Assembly (NCBI RefSeq): GCF_035440685.1
Contig: NZ_DAORMW010000029.1
Origin: Accumulibacter appositus
Lineage (GTDB): Bacteria > Pseudomonadota > Gammaproteobacteria > Burkholderiales > Rhodocyclaceae
Strand: one strand, 5' to 3'
Length of the DNA stretch: 64,000 nucleotides
Part shown: piece after piece, positions 1-7,273 of the stretch
Layout of the letters: each line of letters begins with the position of its first letter
Position numbering within the stretch: position 1 is the first letter of the stretch
Translations under genes and position numbers: made by a program
The notes under the pieces: model-generated
Seen by the model: only the letters and a program-made list of their open reading frames with translations
Told to the model about the DNA's origin: nothing
The model's database searches: none

Positions 1-358
1 GGCTGCCGGCCTTGACCTCGAAGCGCTTGTAGACCGTCGACACGCCGTCCTTGTAGAGGCCGGTGGGGTGCAGCACGGTGCGGAAGACTTCCTGGCCATC
101 GAGGTCGACTTCCAGCCGGATGTCCGAGCGCTCGCGCGGGCAGTCCATCGGCGCGCGCATGTTCGGCGGCATCTTGGCCAGCTCTTCGGGTGTCCGTTGG
201 CGACAGTCGCGGTCGCCGAGGTGGCTGATCGACAGCTTGATCAGCGCGACGTCGTCGGGAATCTGGTGGTAGGTCGGCGAGGTGGCGAAGTAGCCGATGA
301 AAGCGGCAAAGGCGCCGTACAGAATCACCTGGCCGACGATGGCGGCGGGTTTAAGCAT
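1..358 (-). CDS. Small membrane-anchored protein paired with the cytochrome b fusion (3' end missing)
   Basis: The gene runs off the left edge of the window; 119 codons are visible. The protein starts MLKPAAIVGQ and has one hydrophobic segment at about residues 5-25, followed by a hydrophilic, probably periplasmic domain with Cys52 and Cys73 (in MDCPRER). Its ATG overlaps the last 8 bases of the upstream cytochrome b fusion gene, so the two are almost certainly co-translated. I do not recognise the family. The tight coupling suggests an accessory or electron-transfer partner of the fusion cytochrome, which is inference from position only. Confidence 0.75.
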   Translation of the reverse strand, partial: MLKPAAIVGQVILYGAFAAFIGYFATSPTYHQIPDDVALIKLSISHLGDRDCRQRTPEELAKMPPNMRAPMDCPRERSDIRLEVDLDGQEVFRTVLHPTGLYKDGVSTVYKRFEVKAGS

Positions 359-1922
359 GATGTGAAGCACTCCGCAGGTAGGGTGGAAGGCGGTCGGTCG
401 CAACCCCGAGGGTTTCGATCCGGGTTCTGAACTCGCTCAGCGTATTGGCCAGCGCGCCGCTGTCGTGCGCCGAGCCGAGCAGCACCAGCAGCCGGGAAGA
501 CGGCACGCTGTGGCGCAGGTGCGGTTCGCGGTCGCCGAGCAGGCGCTCGCTGGTCCAGCGTTCGCCGAGGCGGAAATCGCAGCCACCCCCGCGGCAAGCG
601 GCAACGACGACGCCGTCGGCTCCGCAGCGCAGCGCGTACTCGACGAATGCCGGCGGCAGCATGCCGGTGCAGATCAGCTCGATGACCGCGGTGTCGGCGC
701 TGGCCAGGGGCATGGCCTGGGCGCCGCGGGCGCAGGAAAAGACGAGGATACGCGTGCGGCCGCTGAGTTTTTCCAGCGCCTGTTCGAGCTGCTGGCGCAG
801 GGCGTTGACCGGCAGTTGCGGCATGTCGATGCCGGTGAGCAGTGTCGCGCGGCGGCGGAAAGGCGTTGACGAAGGGCAGGAGCCGGCACAGATGCCGCAG
901 CTGGCGCAGAGGTCGGGGTCGACGACGGCGAGCTTGAAGCCGGGTCGGTCCGGGTGCGGCGCCATCGAGATCGCGGCGTAGGGGCAGTCGACATGGCAGC
1001 GGTCGCAGCCGGTGCAGTTGGCCGGGTCGACGACGGCGACCGGCTGTGCCTTGGCGTGCGGCAGCAGGGGCAGGGCGAAGAGCAGTGCCGTCAGTCCGAA
1101 AAGCAGCGACCAGACGATCGCCGGCGAAGTCAGGTCGGTGAGCGGATGGATGAAGAGGATGAACCAGTCGAAAGCCAGTTCGCCGGGAACGGTTGCCAGA
1201 TCGGCCGGCGGGTTGCTGAGCGCCGGTCGCAACAGGGCGAGCAGGGTCAGGGCCGCGGCGGTGGCCAGCATCACCCGCCGCGTCGGCAGGTAGTCGACCT
1301 GGCTGACGCGATGAACGTGCGCCCACAGGCCGAGGATCAGCAACAGCGGCACGCCCAGATGGATGAAGATCAGGACGGTGAAGAAGCGGTCGCTGATGGT
1401 GTCGGAGGAGAGGAAATTACGCGCCGACGGCTCGCTGAAGATCGGCAGCCAGTCGAGCAGTTCGGTGGTGGCGGTGGCCGACAGCTGCGCGAGTTGATCC
1501 CAGACGATCCAGTAGCCGCCGATTCCGGCGATATAGGCGAGCCAGATCAACGGGATGCCGGTCATCCACGAGTACAGCCGGAAGCCGTAATAGCGTCCGT
1601 ACGACCACTCGCGAACGAGGTGCAGCAGCATCACCAGCATGAAGCCGTCGGAAGCGTAGCGATGCAGGCTGCGCAGGACGCCGCCGAGGTACCACTGCTC
1701 TTGCGAGAGGTAGCCGATCGAGTTATAGACGGCGTCGATGCCGGTATCGAGGACGGTGTACAGATAGAGGCCGCTGCCGACGACGATCCACAGCAGATAG
1801 AGACCCATGGCGCCGAGATGGCGCAGGGGATTGTCCTGGCCTCCGAACGGGGCGTCGAAGGCCTCTTCAACACGCAGAAAGACGCTCTTTGTGCCGTTGC
1901 GCAGTGCTGCGTGGAAGCTCAC
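351..1922 (-). CDS. Cytochrome b / 2x[4Fe-4S] ferredoxin / FlpD (MvhD-like) fusion protein
   Basis: The protein has 523 residues in three parts. Residues 1-290 are a cytochrome b/b6-like membrane domain with two histidine pairs, each 14 residues apart (H87/H101 and H188/H202), as in proteins that carry two b hemes, followed by further membrane segments. Residues 300-352 are a bacterial-type ferredoxin with two complete CxxCxxCxxxC motifs (C303-C313 and C339-C349). Residues 390-500 resemble the FlpD/MvhD family (delta subunit of F420-non-reducing hydrogenase), with C397, C418, C433, C443 and C448. The likely role is electron exchange between the quinone pool and a soluble partner through the Fe-S and FlpD modules. 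The partner and the direction of flow are unknown. An FNR-type promoter lies directly upstream and the next gene overlaps the 3' end. Confidence 0.85.
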   Translation of the reverse strand: MSFHAALRNGTKSVFLRVEEAFDAPFGGQDNPLRHLGAMGLYLLWIVVGSGLYLYTVLDTGIDAVYNSIGYLSQEQWYLGGVLRSLHRYASDGFMLVMLLHLVREWSYGRYYGFRLYSWMTGIPLIWLAYIAGIGGYWIVWDQLAQLSATATTELLDWLPIFSEPSARNFLSSDTISDRFFTVLIFIHLGVPLLLILGLWAHVHRVSQVDYLPTRRVMLATAAALTLLALLRPALSNPPADLATVPGELAFDWFILFIHPLTDLTSPAIVWSLLFGLTALLFALPLLPHAKAQPVAVVDPANCTGCDRCHVDCPYAAISMAPHPDRPGFKLAVVDPDLCASCGICAGSCPSSTPFRRRATLLTGIDMPQLPVNALRQQLEQALEKLSGRTRILVFSCARGAQAMPLASADTAVIELICTGMLPPAFVEYALRCGADGVVVAACRGGGCDFRLGERWTSERLLGDREPHLRHSVPSSRLLVLLGSAHDSGALANTLSEFRTRIETLGVATDRLPPYLRSASHHA

Positions 1923-1962
1923 GTGCCTGGGGCCTCTGATGCGTTGGTGGGAATAATTATTA

Positions 1963-2011
1963 GCCGCTGATTATATAGAGTGCGGGCTGGAGGCGACTTG
2001 ACACGAGTCAA
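1963..2011 (-). promoter_or_regulatory. FNR/CRP-family box and -10 element of the cytochrome b fusion gene
   Basis: A perfect palindrome TTGACACGAGTCAA lies at 1998-2011. Downstream on the minus strand is a TATAAT at 1975-1970, which predicts a start site near 1963. The palindrome centre (2004.5) then falls at -41.5, the usual position for class II activation by FNR-type regulators (consensus TTGAT-N4-ATCAA). The start codon is at 1922. The box and spacing are read directly; regulation by FNR is inferred. Confidence 0.65.
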
Positions 2012-2102
2012 ATCCAAAACAGGGCTGCGTGAGCCAAGCTGGGGCCAGGCGGACGGGGGTCGGCACGCGCCGCCAGGGAAGGCTCCCGGTGCCGCTGCTG
2101 GT

Positions 2103-2567
2103 CTAGGCGCCTTCGGCAAAACCCTGTTGGCGCCAGGCTTCGAAGACCATCACCGCGACCGCGTTTGAGAGGTTGAGGCTGCGCTGTCCCGGCAGCATCG
2201 GCAGGCGCAGGCGCTGTTCGTCGGCAAACTCGGCCATTACCTCGGCCGGCAGGCCGCTGGTCTCCTGGCCAAAGACGAAGACGTCGTCTTGGGAAAATGC
2301 CGGCCTGTCGAAGCGCCGTGCGCCGCGGGTGGTGATCGCGAAGCGGCGTCGCCCGGCCAGTGCCTGCTTGCAGGTGTGCCAGTCGGAGTGACGGAAAACA
2401 CGCGCGAACTCGTGGTAATCGAGGCCGGCACGCTTCAGGGAACGGTCTTCCCAGCGAAAGCCGAGCGGTTCGACGAGGTGCAGTTCGCAACCGGTGTTGG
2501 CGCACAGACGGATGACGTTGCCGGTATTCGGCGGGATTTCGGGGCGGAAGAGGACGACGGCAGTCAC
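2103..2567 (-). CDS. trmL: tRNA (cytidine(34)-2'-O)-methyltransferase TrmL
   Basis: This 154-residue SPOUT-class methyltransferase is predicted to 2'-O-methylate the wobble base of tRNA-Leu using S-adenosylmethionine. Family signatures are visible: the N-terminal PEIPPNTGNVIRLCANTG segment, the FGQETSGLP cofactor loop and the C-terminal LPMLPGQRSLNLSNAVAV knot region. The start is a GTG that overlaps the stop of the upstream SCO gene (GTGA), so it is translationally coupled to the heme-copper oxidoreductase operon although its function is unrelated. Length is normal for the family. Confidence 0.93.
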   Translation of the reverse strand: MTAVVLFRPEIPPNTGNVIRLCANTGCELHLVEPLGFRWEDRSLKRAGLDYHEFARVFRHSDWHTCKQALAGRRRFAITTRGARRFDRPAFSQDDVFVFGQETSGLPAEVMAEFADEQRLRLPMLPGQRSLNLSNAVAVMVFEAWRQQGFAEGA

Positions 2568-3448
2568 GACGTCTTGGGCTGGTCGCGGCGCCGGTTTTTC
2601 CAGAAGTTGATCGACAGATAGATCATGAAGCAGACGAAGGTCAGGAAGCCGGCGAACATGAAGTACAGCGAGTAGTCGGTGCGATAGCGCCCGGTCTGCG
2701 GGTCGTAGACCGAGCAGATGATGCGCACCCGTTCCATGATCTCGCGCAGGGTCCCCATCTCGGGCGGGATGGCCGAACCGGTGATCAGCAGCTTGAGCGG
2801 TTCGGCGAGGTCTTCCGCGGTGAATTTCTCGCCATAGACCTGGCGGACGATCGTGCCTTGGGCGTTGACCATGGTCACCTGGTTGAGGTGGTCGAAGCCG
2901 GCCGCGGTGGCGACGAAGCGGAAGCCGAAATGAGCCGTCAGTGGGTCGACGATCGCGGCAGCCGGGCTGAGAAAATTCCAGTTCGGCAGGTCGATGCCGT
3001 ACTGCCGGGAAAAATCCTTCAACGCCGCCGGTGAGTCGAAGGGCTGGTTGAAGCCGATGCTGATGACGTTGAAGCGGTCGGCACCCATGACGCTGACCGT
3101 GTTCTCGAGCGCTTTCTGCAGGTTGCGGGTGGTCGTCGGGCAGACCTGGAAACAGGCGGTGTAGATGAAGTTGACCAGCAGCGGCTTGCCCAGATAACGC
3201 GACAACTCGACGGGTTTTCCGTCACGATCGAGAAGAACGAAGTCGCCCAGCGGTCGGCCGATGGCGGCTTGCGAGAAGGCGAAGGCGGCTTTCTCGTCGA
3301 GCGCGGTCAGCGTCAGGTCGCCGCGCAACACGCCCTGTGGGCGAGCGGTGAGCTTGGGCTTGTCGGCATCCGTTTCGGCGGCCATGAGCGAGGCGGCTGC
3401 AAGGTAGAGAAGCGCCGCAAGGAGGGCGTGAAAACAACGAGCAATCAT
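2564..3448 (-). CDS. SCO1/SenC-type copper chaperone with C-terminal membrane anchor
   Basis: The protein has 294 residues: an N-terminal signal or anchor segment (about 5-23), a thioredoxin-fold SCO domain and an extra transmembrane helix near the C-terminus (about 262-283) followed by a basic tail. Copper ligands are present: C99 and C103 in CFQVCPTT, and H187 in FDHLNQ. SCO proteins deliver copper to the CuA site of subunit II, which fits its place downstream of subunit II, subunit I and ctaB. The C-terminal anchor is longer than in ordinary SCO1. The ATG at 3448 was chosen because the signal segment begins there; upstream in-frame sequence is low-quality coding. Confidence 0.88.
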   Translation of the reverse strand: MIARCFHALLAALLYLAAASLMAAETDADKPKLTARPQGVLRGDLTLTALDEKAAFAFSQAAIGRPLGDFVLLDRDGKPVELSRYLGKPLLVNFIYTACFQVCPTTTRNLQKALENTVSVMGADRFNVISIGFNQPFDSPAALKDFSRQYGIDLPNWNFLSPAAAIVDPLTAHFGFRFVATAAGFDHLNQVTMVNAQGTIVRQVYGEKFTAEDLAEPLKLLITGSAIPPEMGTLREIMERVRIICSVYDPQTGRYRTDYSLYFMFAGFLTFVCFMIYLSINFWKNRRRDQPKTS

Positions 3449-3492
3449 CGGAGCATGCCAGCGGTGGATCGGAACGCCAGGGCGTCCGAGCG

Positions 3493-4389
3493 TCAGGACG
3501 CGAATTGACTGTCCACGATGGCGGCCAGCAGCACCAGTGTCAACTGGATCAGGGAGGCATGGAAACAGACCATCGCCGTTTTGCGCTGGGTGTCGCGGGT
3601 CAGCAGCCACGCTTTGTGGATGAACAGGAAGCCACCGGTGGCAGCGCCGACGAAGTAAACGACGCCGAGGCCGAAAGCCAGCGGTACGAAGGACGCGGCA
3701 ACCAGTGCCAGGGTGCTGTAGAAGATCGTCTGCGCGGCCCGCCGGTCACCGACGACCACCGGCAGCATCGGTACGCCGGCGGCGGCGTAGTCGTCGCGGA
3801 AGGCGATGGCCAGGCTCCAGAAGTGCGGCGGTGTCCACAGGAAGAGGACCAGCGCCAGCGCCAGCGGCACGGCGCCGAGGTGGGGGTCGGCGGCGGTTGC
3901 GCCAGCAAGGACCGCCCAGCTGCCGGCGAGGCCGCCGAAGACGATGTTCAGCCAGGTGCGGCGCTTGAGCCAGACGGTATAGACGATGGCGTAGAAGAAC
4001 GCGCCGAGGAAGACGAAGAGCGCCGACCAGGCATTGAGCGCGATCCAGGCGGCGCCGACCGAGAGGACCATCAGCGCGCCGATCAGCAGCAGCCAGAGCG
4101 GCCCGTGGCGCAGCTCGCCGGTGACGAAGGGACGCTTGCTGGTGCGCGCCATGAGGTGGTCGCTATCGTGTTCGTAATACTGGTTGAAGGCGCCGGCGCT
4201 GGCCGATGAAACGAGTACCGAAAGGGTCAGTACCAGCAGTTGCAGCGGGCTCAGGCTGGGCCCGGCGCCGACCGCCAGGCCGGCCAGGGCGGTAAAGGTG
4301 ATGACCACGCCGATACGCAATTTGAAGACGCCCAGAATGGCACGGAAGGGAAAGCCGGAAGTGCTGTTCGGTGGGAGCGTGGATTGCAT
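3493..4389 (-). CDS. ctaB: Heme O synthase (protoheme IX farnesyltransferase)
   Basis: This 298-residue polytopic membrane enzyme belongs to the UbiA prenyltransferase superfamily and should convert heme b to heme o with farnesyl diphosphate. The first Asp-rich motif reads NQYYEHDSD, followed by RTSKRPFVTGEL; the second conserved region includes YTVWLKRRT and LFLWTPPHFWSLAI. It lies between subunit I and the SCO gene, as in many cytochrome oxidase clusters, and its product would feed the heme A synthase homologues encoded divergently at 7.3-9.3 kb. Confidence 0.94.
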   Translation of the reverse strand: MQSTLPPNSTSGFPFRAILGVFKLRIGVVITFTALAGLAVGAGPSLSPLQLLVLTLSVLVSSASAGAFNQYYEHDSDHLMARTSKRPFVTGELRHGPLWLLLIGALMVLSVGAAWIALNAWSALFVFLGAFFYAIVYTVWLKRRTWLNIVFGGLAGSWAVLAGATAADPHLGAVPLALALVLFLWTPPHFWSLAIAFRDDYAAAGVPMLPVVVGDRRAAQTIFYSTLALVAASFVPLAFGLGVVYFVGAATGGFLFIHKAWLLTRDTQRKTAMVCFHASLIQLTLVLLAAIVDSQFAS

Positions 4390-4471
4390 GAGTCTCGGTG
4401 GCGCGGCGAAGGGAAGAGGTCGGGAGTTAGCGTGGAAATCGCCCCGCGGGGGCGGGCGTCGGACCTGCTTG

Positions 4472-4535
4472 AATCGGGCCTGGAGCCATTCCCCAGGCCC
4501 GATTGAGGCAGGCCCCCACGCCCAGGGGCGTGGGG
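4472..4535 (-). terminator. Two GC-rich hairpins between subunit I and ctaB
   Basis: Two inverted repeats sit in the 156-bp gap: a 12-bp stem (4472-4483 pairing with 4493-4504) and a second GC-rich hairpin at 4513-4535. Neither has a clear U-run, so they may be a processing or mRNA-stabilising site, or a partial terminator, that sets the ctaB level relative to the oxidoreductase genes. Confidence 0.5.
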
Positions 4536-4545
4536 GAGCGCTCGA

Positions 4546-6240
4546 TCAGCTGAGCAGCCAGACTTCGGACAGGTACTTCCAGTTGACGAAGTAGTAGAGC
4601 ACGAAGGACACGAAGAGCAGCAAGGCCAGGACGACGGTACCGGGGACCGGGACGTGGTCGCTGCCGTGCGCGACGGCCGAGGCCGCTTGCGTGTTACTCG
4701 GGATCGGGGTCGGCTTGTCGGAGACCTTGCCGCCGTCGAGTTTCTTGCCGAAGAGCAGCGAGCCGACGATGAGCAGGATCCACAGGCCACCACCGATGAC
4801 GGCGATGACCCCGAAGATGCCGGTCAGGCCCATCATCAGGTAGGCAGCACCCGGCCATTCATACTGGAACGGTGCGCCCGAGAAGGCCATGTCCCAGTGC
4901 CGGCGGGAAACGCCCAGCGTACCGGCGCCCATCATCACCAGGCCGAGAACGCCCATGCTGATGCCGTACAGGTAGGGCTGGATCTGGCACAGCTTGGGCA
5001 GGATCAGTTCGCGCCGGAAGAGCACCGGGACGAGCAGGAAGGTGATCGACATGAAGGCCAGGGTCGTGCCGCTGACCACCGTGGTATGGAAGTGGCCGGG
5101 GACGTAGAAGGTGTTGTGCATCAGCATGTTGATCTGCTCGGTGCCGAGGACGACACCGGAGATGCCGCCGAGGAAGCCGAAGCTGACCAGCGAGATGAAC
5201 ATGCCCGAGAACACCGGGTTACCCCACGGCGCCTTGCGCAGCCATTCGAACATGCCGTTGGTGAAACCTCTGCGCCGTTGCGCCGCTTCGATTGCGCCCG
5301 GGACCGTGAAGCCGTGGATCATCGACGCCATCACCGCGAAGTACATGAAGTAGGAGGTGTTCAGCACTTTCCACTCGGCACTCATGCCCGGGTCGGACAG
5401 CAGGTGGTGCGCACTGGCCAGTTGCAGGAAGAGGATGTAGAGCAGGAAGGCAAAGCGCGAGACTTTCTCGGACAGCGGCTTGGCGTTGAAGAGCACGGCG
5501 GCGGTCAGGTACCAGACCGAGACGTGCGCGGCAACGTTGATCTGCTGCGACGAGTGCCCCAGGCCCCACCAGACCATGCGGTACAGCTGGGCGTCGATTT
5601 CCTTGATCCAGCCCATCGACCAGAAGAAGGTCGGGATCAGGATGCCGGCGCCGGAAAGGATGGTGAAGGTGGCGATGATCGCGGCGGTCAGCGCGCCGAA
5701 GGTCACCAGCGGCAGCGAGCCCTCATAGGTCTTGTCCTTCTTGGCGACGACCAGCGTGCCGAAGAAGACGCAGGTCCCGAGCAGCGCGCCAACCGCCACC
5801 AGGATGATGCCCAGGTAGAAGTGCGGCTGCGCCTGCATCGGCACGTAGGAGGTGAACATGACGCTCGATTCACCCTGGAAGATGGCGACGTTGGTGATGA
5901 TGCCGCCGACGACCATCAGCCAGAAGCCGAGCCAGGCGATCTTCGGTGTCGCTATTCGGCACCTCAGCAGCACCGATGAGGCGAAGTAGAGAACGGCCAT
6001 TTCGAAGAACAGGATCCACAGGATCAGCATGTCGATGCCGTGGGCCGTGAGGATCAGGTAGAACTGGTCAGCCGGCAGCAGCTTGATCGCCGGCCAGCGG
6101 GTGAGGATGACCAGCAGGGCGGTGATGCCACCGACGAGCAGCCAGAGGACGCCGGCGACGGCGTTCCAGCGCATCAGTTTCTCGGCCTGGTCCTCAAACT
6201 GCATTCCCGATATTGGACAGGTGCGGTACGTGGTTGCCAT
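4546..6240 (-). CDS. Heme-copper oxidoreductase subunit I lacking the active-site tyrosine (possible nitric oxide reductase)
   Basis: The protein has 564 residues and at least 12 hydrophobic segments. All six canonical metal ligands are visible: H67 in helix II, H229 (first CuB ligand), H278/H279 (LASAHHLL), and H383 and H385 in VPGHFHTT. Where oxidases have GHPEVY, this protein reads GHSSQQIN, so the Tyr four residues after the CuB histidine is Gln233 and the usual Glu is missing. No C-type helix VII tyrosine is apparent. Tyr loss with intact ligands is characteristic of NO-reducing members of the superfamily. It lies with a single-helix CuA subunit II and a 49-residue subunit, an arrangement like B-family (ba3) enzymes. 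Annotating it simply as cytochrome c oxidase would hide this. The substrate remains inference. Confidence 0.85.
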   Translation of the reverse strand: MATTYRTCPISGMQFEDQAEKLMRWNAVAGVLWLLVGGITALLVILTRWPAIKLLPADQFYLILTAHGIDMLILWILFFEMAVLYFASSVLLRCRIATPKIAWLGFWLMVVGGIITNVAIFQGESSVMFTSYVPMQAQPHFYLGIILVAVGALLGTCVFFGTLVVAKKDKTYEGSLPLVTFGALTAAIIATFTILSGAGILIPTFFWSMGWIKEIDAQLYRMVWWGLGHSSQQINVAAHVSVWYLTAAVLFNAKPLSEKVSRFAFLLYILFLQLASAHHLLSDPGMSAEWKVLNTSYFMYFAVMASMIHGFTVPGAIEAAQRRRGFTNGMFEWLRKAPWGNPVFSGMFISLVSFGFLGGISGVVLGTEQINMLMHNTFYVPGHFHTTVVSGTTLAFMSITFLLVPVLFRRELILPKLCQIQPYLYGISMGVLGLVMMGAGTLGVSRRHWDMAFSGAPFQYEWPGAAYLMMGLTGIFGVIAVIGGGLWILLIVGSLLFGKKLDGGKVSDKPTPIPSNTQAASAVAHGSDHVPVPGTVVLALLLFVSFVLYYFVNWKYLSEVWLLS

Positions 6241-6254
6241 CTATTTACTCCCCC

Positions 6255-6794
6255 TTATTTCACGTAGATACGGCCGAGCATCCAGGAATGGCCGATGCCG
6301 CAGAATTCGTTGCAGACGATGGCATAGGTGCCCTTCTTGGTGGGTGTCATCTTCACCACGTGCTCGTAACCGGGGATTACCTGGATGTTGATATTGACCG
6401 GTTGCAGCGAGAAGCCGTGGTTGTAGTCCATCGACGAGAGGTGAATCTTGTAGGTTTGACCTTCCTCGAGTTCGAGGATCGGGTACCAGGCCCAGAGGCG
6501 GGCGATCAGGTAGCCGTCGCCACCCGGTGGCACCCTGACCACCGGGATGTCCTGGTCGGTCTCGGTACGGATGGTGTTCTCGGCGATGAACTTCTCGGCC
6601 TTGGCGGCGAACAGTTCGGGGGTGGTCTTGTAGGCCTCGTTGGACAGGTTCTGCTTACCGTATATGTGCCAGTAGATCATCATGCCGAACATGATCATCC
6701 CCCACACGAAGGCGATCGCTATCCACGCCCATTCGACCTTGTCGATGGGTTGCTTCCACCAGAGCCGATCTGACGGCGGCAGAATTGCACTCAT
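6255..6794 (-). CDS. Heme-copper oxidoreductase subunit II with CuA site
   Basis: The protein has 179 residues with a single membrane helix at about 22-45 and a periplasmic cupredoxin domain. The CuA ligand set is complete: H126 (DYNHGF) and C161, E163, C165, H169 and M172 in CNEFCGIGHSWM. The short, single-helix form resembles subunit II of B-family oxidases rather than the two-helix A-type. It should accept electrons from a soluble cytochrome c or cupredoxin and pass them to subunit I, which starts 14 bp downstream. A GGGAGAAAG ribosome-binding site precedes the ATG. Confidence 0.9.
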   Translation of the reverse strand: MSAILPPSDRLWWKQPIDKVEWAWIAIAFVWGMIMFGMMIYWHIYGKQNLSNEAYKTTPELFAAKAEKFIAENTIRTETDQDIPVVRVPPGGDGYLIARLWAWYPILELEEGQTYKIHLSSMDYNHGFSLQPVNINIQVIPGYEHVVKMTPTKKGTYAIVCNEFCGIGHSWMLGRIYVK

Positions 6795-6824
6795 ATTTCT
6801 TTCTCCCTGAGGTGACTGGCTGGC

Positions 6825-6974
6825 TTACTTGGCGACCGGCGTGTTCATGATGTCGATGATGCCCCACAGAATGTAGAGCAACCCTGGTGACGCCACACCG
6901 AGAAACAGGAGCAGAAAGTGGTTGTCCAGCAGCTTCTGCATGAACGGGATGTCGTCGTCTTTGTCGTCGACCAT
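6825..6974 (-). CDS. 49-residue single-helix subunit of the heme-copper oxidoreductase
   Basis: This short reading frame starts MVDDKDDDIP, has one hydrophobic helix at about residues 19-41 and ends NTPVAK. It is preceded by GGAGG at a suitable distance and lies 30 bp upstream of subunit II, as first gene of the operon. Small single-helix proteins (subunit IIa-like) accompany B-family heme-copper enzymes, which fits the context. The sequence itself is not one I can assign to a named family. Confidence 0.7.
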   Translation of the reverse strand: MVDDKDDDIPFMQKLLDNHFLLLFLGVASPGLLYILWGIIDIMNTPVAK

Positions 6975-7060
6975 GGGTGAATCCTCCATCGCTGATTGGC
7001 GCTCGTGGCGCTTGGTAAGTTGCCGATAACGGAATATTTCTTGGGCTTTCCGGGCACAAT

Positions 7061-7110
7061 TGGCCGAAGAATACCTGCTCTTGCCCCGCCTTTGATTTGA
7101 TGCACGTCAA
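7061..7110 (-). promoter_or_regulatory. FNR-type box and weak -10 for the heme-copper oxidoreductase operon
   Basis: TTGATGCACGTCAA at 7097-7110 matches TTGAT-N4-ATCAA except for one half-site base. A weak -10 (TATTCT, 7073-7068) downstream on the minus strand puts the box centre at about -42.5. The first gene starts at 6974, leaving a leader of about 87 nt. The related box upstream of the cytochrome b fusion strengthens the call. Confidence 0.55.
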
Positions 7111-7234
7111 GAACGGGGGAAACATGGCGCTGGCCGGAAAAGCCAGCAATCATCGGCCTTGCAGGCAGTACGGTGCGACCGCTGGTCGCAGCTGCGGGAG
7201 CGCTCAAGGCGGCCGCCAAAGGTCTGGGAAGGCC

Positions 7235-7240
7235 TATAAT
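7235..7240 (+). promoter_or_regulatory. -10 element of the ctaA gene
   Basis: A consensus TATAAT lies 34 bp before the chosen ATG of ctaA. No convincing -35 is seen at the expected distance. Its position supports a start at 7274 rather than at upstream in-frame ATGs. Confidence 0.5.
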
Positions 7241-7273
7241 TCGCGCTTCGCTTTTCCTTCCCTGGTTCATCGT

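Noticed and set aside
3505..4209. Antisense reading frame opposite ctaB, and similar long antisense frames (954-1970, 4654-5979, 28606-29634, 33797-35095, 52259-54802)
   Set aside because: High GC keeps antisense frames open. Their products are Gly/Arg/Asp-rich with no domains, while the opposite frames encode clear families.
4546..6240. Plain annotation as cytochrome c oxidase subunit I
   Set aside because: The cross-linking Tyr and the helix VI Glu are missing, so oxygen reduction cannot be assumed.
7097..7273. 59-residue N-terminal extension of ctaA
   Set aside because: It crosses the FNR-type box and the TATAAT and has no family resemblance; the conserved N-terminus starts at 7274.
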